The notes below the pieces were generated by a model that was not told where the DNA came from, made no database searches, and was given only the letters and a program-made list of their open reading frames with translations. This document shows, one piece after another, positions 1 to 5,390 of a stretch of DNA of 8,053 nucleotides. This stretch comes from Sphingomonas paucimobilis (GTDB lineage Bacteria; Pseudomonadota; Alphaproteobacteria; Sphingomonadales; Sphingomonadaceae): assembly GCA_945860425.1 (NCBI GenBank), contig CAMAQU010000067.1, forward strand, positions 1 through 8,053, in the 5' to 3' direction. The translations under genes were made by a program, and so were the position numbers. The stretch's first letter is position 1, and the number at the start of each line of letters is the position of its first letter.

Positions 1-900
1 GAGGCCAAGGTGCTGGAGGCTGCCGTTGCCGAAGCGTACGCGGCCGGTCTGATCGGCAAAAATGCCTGCAAGTCTGGCTATGATTTCGACGTGTTCGTCC
101 ATCGTGGCGCAGGCGCGTACATTTGCGGCGAAGAAACCGCGATGATCGAAAGCCTTGAGGGCAAAAAGGGCCAGCCGCGCCTGAAGCCGCCTTTCCCGGC
201 GGGTGCGGGCCTTTATGGTTGCCCAACAACGGTCAATAATGTGGAATCCATCGCCGTCACGCCAACGATCCTTCGCCGTGGCGCGGATTGGTTCAAGGGC
301 TTTGGCCGTGAGAATAATGCTGGAACCAAGCTGTTCCAGATTTCGGGCCATGTAAACAAGCCGTGCACCGTGGAAGAAGCGATGAGCATTCCCTTCCGCG
401 AGCTGATTGAAAAGCATGCAGGCGGCATTCGCGGCGGCTGGGACAATCTCCTTGCCGTTATTCCGGGTGGCTCGTCTGTACCTTTGGTTCCGGCCAAGGA
501 AATCATGGACGCGCCAATGGATTTTGATGGCCTGAAGGCGCTCGGCTCTGGCCTTGGCACGGCGGCAGTCATTGTCATGGACAAATCGACCGATATCGTC
601 CGCGCCATTTCGCGGCTCAGCTATTTCTACAAGCATGAAAGCTGCGGCCAATGCACCCCATGCCGCGAAGGCACGGGCTGGATGTGGCGTGTGATGGAGC
701 GGTTGCGCGAAGGCAAGGCTGATGTGTCCGAAATCGACACCTTGTTTGAAGTGACCAAGCAGGTTGAAGGCCACACCATCTGTGCGCTGGGCGATGCAGC
801 GGCTTGGCCCATTCAAGGTCTGATCCGTCACTTCCGTCCTGAAATTGAACGTCGCATTGCCGAACGCAATGGTGGCGAAATGCTGGAGGCGGCGGAGTAA
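1..900 (+). CDS. nuoF: NADH-quinone oxidoreductase subunit F (NuoF), 5'-truncated by the window edge
   Basis: NuoF is the 51-kDa-type subunit at the tip of the peripheral arm of complex I. It oxidises NADH with bound FMN and passes electrons to the 4Fe-4S cluster N3. The frame is open from base 1 and the visible part is the last 299 residues. The N-terminal part, including the first glycine-rich FMN/NADH segment, lies upstream, so the GTG at base 10 is an internal valine and not a start. In fragment numbering, the conserved nucleotide-site motif AYICGEETA is at 39-47 and the TVNNVE motif at 77-82. The N3 ligands are C215, C218 and C221 in ESCGQCTPCREG, with C261 in HTICALGD. The gene ends with TAA, two bases before nuoG. 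The coding end also contains Shine-Dalgarno-like sequence for nuoG. Nothing looks broken. A formate dehydrogenase or hydrogenase diaphorase subunit is an alternative family member, but the neighbours exclude it. Confidence 0.97.
   Translation, partial: EAKVLEAAVAEAYAAGLIGKNACKSGYDFDVFVHRGAGAYICGEETAMIESLEGKKGQPRLKPPFPAGAGLYGCPTTVNNVESIAVTPTILRRGADWFKGFGRENNAGTKLFQISGHVNKPCTVEEAMSIPFRELIEKHAGGIRGGWDNLLAVIPGGSSVPLVPAKEIMDAPMDFDGLKALGSGLGTAAVIVMDKSTDIVRAISRLSYFYKHESCGQCTPCREGTGWMWRVMERLREGKADVSEIDTLFEVTKQVEGHTICALGDAAAWPIQGLIRHFRPEIERRIAERNGGEMLEAAE
894..897 (+). promoter_or_regulatory. Ribosome-binding site of nuoG
   Basis: GGAG lies five bases before the nuoG ATG at 903, inside the last codons of nuoF. 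A second, better match, GGAGG at 885-889, is 13 bases upstream, which is too far to be optimal. This supports ATG 903 as the start. Function is inferred from position only. Confidence 0.6.
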
Positions 901-902
901 CC

Positions 903-2921
903 ATGCCTAAAGTTACCGTAGACGGCACCGAACTCGAAGTTCCCGCAGGCGCGACTGTCCTGCAGGCCTGTGAGCTTGCGGGCAAGGAAATCCCGCGTTT
1001 CTGCTATCATGAGCGGCTCAGCATTGCGGGCAATTGCCGCATGTGTCTGGTCGAAGTATCGCCCGGCCCGCCCAAACCGCAGGCGTCTTGCGCGCTCCCC
1101 GCGAGCGAAGGTCAGGTGATCCGCACCGACAGCCCGATGGTCAAAAAGGCACGCGAAGGGGTGATGGAGTTCCTCCTGATCAACCACCCGCTCGATTGCC
1201 CGATTTGCGATCAGGGTGGCGAATGTGACTTGCAAGACCAGTCTGTGGCATATGGCCGGGGCGGGTCGCGCTATGATGAGAATAAGCGCGCGGTCACCGA
1301 AAAATATATGGGCCCCATCGTCAAAACGACGATGACGCGCTGCATTCAGTGCACACGTTGCGTCCGTTTTGCCGAAGAAGTGGCGGGTGTTGAGGAAATC
1401 GGCGCGATTTATCGCGGCGAGAATATGCAAATCACCAGCTATCTTGAGCATGCGGTGACAAGTGAACTTTCGGGCAATGTGGTTGACCTGTGCCCGGTCG
1501 GCGCGCTGACGTCCAAGCCCTATGCCTTTATTGCGCGCCCTTGGGAGCTGAAGAAGACGGCGGCCATTGACGTGATGGACGCCGTTGGCACCAATATCCG
1601 CCTCGACAGCCGTGGGCGGCAGGTGCTGCGCGCCCTTCCGCGCATCAATGAAGATGTGAATGAGGAGTGGGCCAGCGACAAAACCCGCCATGCGGTGGAC
1701 GGCCTGACCCAGCGTCGGTTGGATCGGCCCTATGTGCGCCAAAATGGCAAGCTGGTTGCCGTGGATTGGGCCGACGCGCTGAAGGCTGTTGCTGATGCAG
1801 CGGCGAAGGCCGGAAAATCGGTCGCGGCCATTGCGGGCGATCAGGTCGATTGTGAAACCATGTTTGCTGCGCGCCAGCTTGTGAAGTCGCTGGGCGGCTC
1901 CATGCTCGAAGGCCGCCAGACGGGCCTTGCCTATGACACCTCCAGCTTGGCGGCGGTGAATTTCAACACGGGCATTGCCAATGTTGAGAATGCTGATGTC
2001 ATTTTGCTCGTCGGGTCCGATACGCGCCGTGAGGCGCCGTTGGTCAACACCCGCATCCAAAAGGCCGTCCGGAAAAAGGGCGCGAAGGTCTTTGCCATCG
2101 GGCCAGAAACCGACCTGACCTATAAGGCGGAATTCCTTGGCGCTAATCTTGGCCTGCTTGGCAAGCTGCCCAAGCATGTCAGCGATGCCTTTAAGGCGGC
2201 ACAACGCCCGGTCATCATCGTTGGTGGCGGCGCACTGCGCTATGAAGGCGCACATGGCGCGGCTCTGGCCTTTGCCAAAAAGTTTAAGCTCGTCCGGGAT
2301 GGCTGGAATGGCTTTAACGTCCTCCATTTTGCCGCCGCGCGTATGGGGGGCTTAATGCTCGGCTATGCCTATGATGGCGGGATCAAGGCTTTGGCCGCGA
2401 AGAAGCCGAAACTGGCCTTCTTCCTCGGCGCGGATGAGGTGGATTACAGCCTCTTTTTCGATAGCTTTAAAGTCTATGTCGGCCATCATGGCGATGCTGG
2501 CGCGCACGCGGCGGATGTGATTTTGCCGGGCGCTGCCTATACCGAAAAGGCGGGCACTTACGTCAATCTGGAAGGCCGGGTGCAACAGGCCGATCGTGCC
2601 GTGTTCGCACCGGGCGATGCGCGTGAGGATTGGTCAATCTTCCGGGCTTTGTCTGATCTGACGGGCAAGGTTCTGCCGTTTGACAGCTTTGATGACCTGC
2701 GTGCTGCAATGGCCAAGGCGGTTCCAGCACTTGGCCGTGAAGGGCTTGCTGATTATGGCTGGGATGTCCCGGCACTGCCGGAAAAGGCAGTGGCCGACAT
2801 TGCCGATTATCCAATCAAGGATTTCTACCTGACCAACGCGATTTGCCGCGCCTCTGAAACGATGCAGCGCTGCTCAAGCGAACTGGTCAAAGGGGAAGAA
2901 TGGCTGGAGGCCGCAGAATGA
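903..2921 (+). CDS. nuoG: NADH-quinone oxidoreductase subunit G (NuoG), 672 aa
   Basis: NuoG is the 75-kDa-type iron-sulfur subunit that carries electrons from NuoF toward NuoI in the peripheral arm. An N-terminal 2Fe-2S ferredoxin domain has C34, C45, C48 and C63 (cluster N1b). Next come the His-Cys3 ligands H95, C99, C102 and C108 (N5), in NHPLDCPICDQGGEC. Then follow C147, C150, C153 and C197 (N4), in CIQCTRC and DLCPVGAL. From about residue 215 the protein is a degenerate molybdopterin-oxidoreductase-like domain, which in this family has no molybdenum cofactor. The region around 220-240 (AIDVMDAVGTNIRL) lacks the four cysteines that hold cluster N7 in E. coli and Thermus, as in mitochondrial and alphaproteobacterial homologues. 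Length is normal for the group. ATG 903 is chosen because it gives the usual MPKVTVDG-type N-terminus, directly follows nuoF and has a ribosome-binding site. The stop overlaps the nuoH start as ATGA. Confidence 0.98.
   Translation: MPKVTVDGTELEVPAGATVLQACELAGKEIPRFCYHERLSIAGNCRMCLVEVSPGPPKPQASCALPASEGQVIRTDSPMVKKAREGVMEFLLINHPLDCPICDQGGECDLQDQSVAYGRGGSRYDENKRAVTEKYMGPIVKTTMTRCIQCTRCVRFAEEVAGVEEIGAIYRGENMQITSYLEHAVTSELSGNVVDLCPVGALTSKPYAFIARPWELKKTAAIDVMDAVGTNIRLDSRGRQVLRALPRINEDVNEEWASDKTRHAVDGLTQRRLDRPYVRQNGKLVAVDWADALKAVADAAAKAGKSVAAIAGDQVDCETMFAARQLVKSLGGSMLEGRQTGLAYDTSSLAAVNFNTGIANVENADVILLVGSDTRREAPLVNTRIQKAVRKKGAKVFAIGPETDLTYKAEFLGANLGLLGKLPKHVSDAFKAAQRPVIIVGGGALRYEGAHGAALAFAKKFKLVRDGWNGFNVLHFAAARMGGLMLGYAYDGGIKALAAKKPKLAFFLGADEVDYSLFFDSFKVYVGHHGDAGAHAADVILPGAAYTEKAGTYVNLEGRVQQADRAVFAPGDAREDWSIFRALSDLTGKVLPFDSFDDLRAAMAKAVPALGREGLADYGWDVPALPEKAVADIADYPIKDFYLTNAICRASETMQRCSSELVKGEEWLEAAE
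2906..2910 (+). promoter_or_regulatory. Ribosome-binding site that sets the nuoH start
   Basis: GGAGG, within the last codons of nuoG, lies seven bases before ATG 2918. It favours that start over the in-frame ATG at 2900, which would add six residues (MAGGRR) and overlap nuoG by 22 bases. The strong site falls inside that longer reading frame and so can only serve the downstream ATG. Confidence 0.75.
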
Positions 2922-3967
2922 CCTTTACCCAATGGTTCCAATCCTGGGGCGGTGAGGCATTTGGCTGGTTCTTGGCCACCACCGTCCTGATCCTGATGAT
3001 CGCACTGCCGCTGATGCTGGCCGTTGCCATGATCATTTATGCGGATCGTAAGATTTGGGCCGCTATGGCGCTGCGCCGTGGCCCGAACGTCGTCGGCCCG
3101 CTGGGCCTGCTTCAGTCTTTTGCCGATGGCCTGAAGGTCATGCTGCAAGAAACAATCATTCCGTCGGCTGCCAATCGCGGTCTGTTTTTGCTTGCGCCCA
3201 TCATCACCTTTACGGTGGCCCTGATCGTCTGGGCGGTCATCCCCTTTGGGCCGGGCATGGTGCTGGCGGACATTAACGTCGGCCTGCTTTACCTGCTCGC
3301 GGCGTCATCTCTGGGGGTTTATGGGGTGATTATTTCGGGTTGGGCCTCCAACTCCAAATATCCCTTTTACTCAGCCCTTCGGGCCGCCGCCCAAATGGTG
3401 TCCTATGAAGTGTCGATCGGTTTTGTGCTGATTTCGGTCGTTCTCTGGGCAGATTCCTTCAATCTGTCGACAATCGTTCTGGCGCAAAAGGCGCATGTTT
3501 TTGGGCTTTTAAATGGCTTTGGGTTCAACCCGTTGCTCTTCCCAATGGCCATTGTCTTCTTGATTTCAGCTCTGGCGGAAACGGCGCGTGCGCCCTTTGA
3601 TCTGACAGAAGCGGAATCGGAATTGGTGGCTGGCTATCAGACCGAATATTCGTCGATGAGCTTCGCGCTCTTCTGGCTGGGTGAATATGCCAATGTCATC
3701 CTGATGTGCGCGCTGAACGCGATCCTGTTCTGGGGCGGCTGGCTGCCCCCGATTGATTGGGCCCCGCTTTATGCCGTGCCAGGTATCATCTGGTTTTTCG
3801 CGAAGATCCTCATCTTCTTCTTCATCTTCTCTTGGATCAAGGCCACTGTGCCGCGCTTCCGCTATGATCAGCTGATGCGTCTGGGCTGGAAAATCTTCCT
3901 GCCCATCTCATTGATCTGGGTCTTTCTCGTTTCGGGTTATCTGATGCTGACAAGGTATGGCGCATGA
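2918..3967 (+). CDS. nuoH: NADH-quinone oxidoreductase subunit H (NuoH), 349 aa
   Basis: NuoH (ND1 family) is the membrane subunit at the junction of the two arms. It forms much of the quinone-binding chamber and the first part of the proton-transfer path. The protein is strongly hydrophobic, with about eight membrane segments. An N-terminal helix (about 17-41) is followed by the family signature Y41-A-D-R-K45 and RRGPNVVGP at 53-61. The third cytoplasmic loop near 219-244 contains the acidic series E221, E231, E233 and E235 with ARAPFDLTEAE, typical of the quinone-chamber loop. Many bacteria and mitochondria have Glu in the ERK motif where this protein has D43, a conservative change I recall as common in alphaproteobacteria. 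ATG 2918 is preferred over 2900 because it has GGAGG at ideal spacing and gives an ATGA overlap with nuoG. The stop also overlaps nuoI as ATGA. Length is normal. Confidence 0.97.
   Translation: MTFTQWFQSWGGEAFGWFLATTVLILMIALPLMLAVAMIIYADRKIWAAMALRRGPNVVGPLGLLQSFADGLKVMLQETIIPSAANRGLFLLAPIITFTVALIVWAVIPFGPGMVLADINVGLLYLLAASSLGVYGVIISGWASNSKYPFYSALRAAAQMVSYEVSIGFVLISVVLWADSFNLSTIVLAQKAHVFGLLNGFGFNPLLFPMAIVFLISALAETARAPFDLTEAESELVAGYQTEYSSMSFALFWLGEYANVILMCALNAILFWGGWLPPIDWAPLYAVPGIIWFFAKILIFFFIFSWIKATVPRFRYDQLMRLGWKIFLPISLIWVFLVSGYLMLTRYGA
3952..3955 (+). promoter_or_regulatory. Weak ribosome-binding site of nuoI
   Basis: AAGG lies eight bases before ATG 3964, inside the end of nuoH. The match is short, so translation of nuoI probably also relies on coupling through the ATGA overlap. 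Confidence 0.4.
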
Positions 3968-4452
3968 GTGCGATTGCTCACTTCATCAAGACCTTCACGC
4001 TCTGGGAGTTTGTGAAGGCGCACTGGCTGACCTTGAAGTATTTCTTCAAGCCCAAGGCGACGATCAACTATCCCTATGAGCGCAACCCGCTCAGCCCGCG
4101 GTTTCGCGGGGAGCATGCGCTGCGTCGCTATCCCAATGGCGAAGAACGCTGCATCGCGTGCAAGCTGTGCGAGGCGGTGTGTCCGGCGCAAGCCATCACC
4201 ATTGAGGCAGAGCCGCGCGATGACGGCAGCCGCCGCACGACGCGCTATGACATTGACATGACCAAGTGCATTTATTGCGGTTTTTGTCAGGAAGCCTGCC
4301 CGGTGGATGCCGTGGTCGAGGGGCCGAATTTTGAATATGCGACCGAAACCCGCGAGGAGCTTTTGTATGACAAGGCAAAGCTGCTTGCGAATGGAGATCG
4401 CTGGGAACGCGCAATCGCGGCGAATATCGCTGCCGATGCGCCCTATCGTTGA
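3964..4452 (+). CDS. nuoI: NADH-quinone oxidoreductase subunit I (NuoI), 162 aa
   Basis: NuoI is the 23-kDa (TYKY) type subunit. It holds two 4Fe-4S clusters, N6a and N6b, which carry electrons from NuoG to N2 in NuoB near the quinone site. Two ferredoxin motifs are clear: C63, C66, C69, C73 in CIACKLCEAVCP, and C102, C105, C108, C112 in CIYCGFCQEACP. Each set of three Cys supplies one cluster, and the fourth Cys of each motif ligates the other. An amphipathic N-terminal stretch of about 30 residues (FTLWEFVKAHWLTLKYFF) would lie along the membrane surface. The conserved LSPRFRGEHALRRYPNGEER segment (43-62) leads into the first motif. The length of 162 aa is typical of alphaproteobacteria, and shorter than the roughly 180 aa of E. 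coli. The start overlaps the nuoH stop as ATGA. It is followed by 19 non-coding bases. Confidence 0.98.
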   Translation: MSAIAHFIKTFTLWEFVKAHWLTLKYFFKPKATINYPYERNPLSPRFRGEHALRRYPNGEERCIACKLCEAVCPAQAITIEAEPRDDGSRRTTRYDIDMTKCIYCGFCQEACPVDAVVEGPNFEYATETREELLYDKAKLLANGDRWERAIAANIAADAPYR

Positions 4453-4460
4453 TCGGTAAA

Positions 4461-4468
4461 AGGGGGAG
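4461..4468 (+). promoter_or_regulatory. Ribosome-binding site of nuoJ
   Basis: The purine run AGGGGGAG ends three bases before ATG 4472, in the only intergenic gap longer than five bases (4453-4471). The gap is too short for a promoter plus leader and holds no hairpin that could act as a terminator, so nuoJ is read from the same transcript. Confidence 0.6.
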
Positions 4469-4471
4469 ACC

Positions 4472-5083
4472 ATGATCCAGACGTTCGCCTTTTACCTGTT
4501 CGCAGCTGTCGTCATCCTGTCGGGTGCGTTGACTATTTTGTCGCGCAACCCGGTGCATAGCGTGCTGTGGCTGATCCTGGCCTTCTTCAACGCCGCAGGT
4601 CTGATGGTGCTGGTCGGGGCAGAATTTATCGCGATGCTGCTTGTCATTGTTTATGTGGGTGCAGTTGCGGTTCTTTTCCTCTTCGTCGTCATGATGCTCG
4701 ACATTGATTTTGCAGAACTGCGCAGCGGCTTTGTTCGCTATGGCTTTTTTGGGCTGCTCATCGCGCTTATTTTGGCGGGGGAACTCATCATCGCGACGGG
4801 CGCTTGGAGCGCGGGCGCGATTGAACTCGCCAATCGGACAGCCCCCATTTCTGCCGATCTCAGCAATATCGAGGCGATGGGTGCGCTCATCTATTCCAAA
4901 TATCTTTATGTGTTTGAAGCAGCAGGGCTGGTTCTGCTCGTTGCGCTGATCGGCGCGATTGTGCTGACCCATCGGGAGCGTCGGGATGTGCGTCCGCAGA
5001 ATATTTCTGAGCAGGTGAAACGCCGTCCGCAAGACGCGGTCCGCAATATCAATCAGCCGATTGGGCAGGGGGTAGACCTATGA
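4472..5083 (+). CDS. nuoJ: NADH-quinone oxidoreductase subunit J (NuoJ), 203 aa
   Basis: NuoJ (ND6 family) is a small membrane subunit next to NuoK and NuoH. Its third helix undergoes a pi-bulge to alpha-helix change that is thought to link quinone chemistry to the proton path. Five hydrophobic segments are visible, at roughly 5-22, 29-47, 52-76, 90-110 and 147-166. The family signature covers the second and third: NPVHSVLWLIL at 26-36, then EFIAMLLVIVYVGAVAVLFL from 51, with the conserved Y61 and G63 at the pi-bulge position, ending in VVMMLD. The last 35 or so residues form a polar, basic tail, predicted to be outside the membrane. The start has a strong purine-rich ribosome-binding site. 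The stop overlaps the nuoK start as ATGA. Length is normal for alphaproteobacteria. Confidence 0.96.
   Translation: MIQTFAFYLFAAVVILSGALTILSRNPVHSVLWLILAFFNAAGLMVLVGAEFIAMLLVIVYVGAVAVLFLFVVMMLDIDFAELRSGFVRYGFFGLLIALILAGELIIATGAWSAGAIELANRTAPISADLSNIEAMGALIYSKYLYVFEAAGLVLLVALIGAIVLTHRERRDVRPQNISEQVKRRPQDAVRNINQPIGQGVDL
5067..5072 (+). promoter_or_regulatory. Ribosome-binding site of nuoK
   Basis: AGGGGG, inside the last codons of nuoJ, lies seven bases before ATG 5080. The spacing is good and it supports the ATGA-overlapping start. Confidence 0.65.
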
Positions 5084-5385
5084 TTGGTCTTCAGCATTAT
5101 CTGGTTGTCTCGGCGATTTTGTTTGTGATGGGGGTGATGGGCATCTTCATCAACCGCAAGAACATCATCATCATCCTAATGGCGATTGAACTCATCCTGC
5201 TGTCGGTGAATATCAACCTTGTCGCCTTCAGCGCCTTTCTGGGTGATTTGGTGGGCCAAGTGTTTGCCATGTTCGTGCTGACGGTGGCGGCGGGCGAAGC
5301 GGCGATTGGGCTTGCCATTCTCGTCATTTATTTCCGCGGACGCGGATCAATCGCGGTTGATGATGTCAACCGGATGAAGGGTTAA
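5080..5385 (+). CDS. nuoK: NADH-quinone oxidoreductase subunit K (NuoK), 101 aa
   Basis: NuoK (ND4L family) is a three-helix membrane subunit in the proton channel between NuoJ and the antiporter-like subunits. Three hydrophobic segments are visible, at about 5-24, 29-50 and 59-85. The two membrane glutamates needed for proton transfer are present: E37 in MAIELIL and E73 in AAGEAAIGLAI, corresponding to E36 and E72 of E. coli. The length of 101 aa is the usual one. The start overlaps the nuoJ stop, and the TAA stop is five bases before the GTG of nuoL. It is related to the MnhC/MrpC subunit of Na+/H+ antiporters, but the context and the AGEAAIGLAI motif fit NuoK. Confidence 0.97.
   Translation: MIGLQHYLVVSAILFVMGVMGIFINRKNIIIILMAIELILLSVNINLVAFSAFLGDLVGQVFAMFVLTVAAGEAAIGLAILVIYFRGRGSIAVDDVNRMKG
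5377..5381 (+). promoter_or_regulatory. Ribosome-binding site of nuoL
   Basis: AAGGG, in the last codons of nuoK, lies nine bases before the GTG at 5391. It supports that non-ATG start; no in-frame ATG occurs until codon 24. Confidence 0.5.
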
Positions 5386-5390
5386 GCGTC

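Noticed and set aside
828..2327. A 499-codon open frame on the - strand opposite nuoG
   Set aside because: It lies fully antisense to the well-conserved nuoG, its translation shows no recognisable domain, and such long antisense frames are expected where sense codons rarely contain TTA, CTA or TCA. No ribosome-binding site or partner gene supports it.
2900..2917. Earlier in-frame ATG for nuoH at 2900
   Set aside because: It would overlap nuoG by 22 bases and add the atypical residues MAGGRR. The strong GGAGG at 2906-2910 lies inside that extension and serves ATG 2918.
4095..4110. Perfect hairpin CCCGCG-GTTT-CGCGGG inside nuoI
   Set aside because: It has no following T-run and is mid-gene, and it encodes the conserved SPRFRGE segment, so protein constraint with GC-rich codons explains it. 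A regulatory role would need conservation of synonymous sites.
4453..4471. Possible internal promoter or terminator between nuoI and nuoJ
   Set aside because: The 19-base gap holds only a purine-rich ribosome-binding site. No hairpin or -35/-10 pair can be made out.
4196..5032. A 278-codon open frame on the - strand across nuoI/nuoJ
   Set aside because: It is antisense to two genes with clear family signatures and has no domain-like pattern of its own. It is a shadow of a membrane-protein gene.
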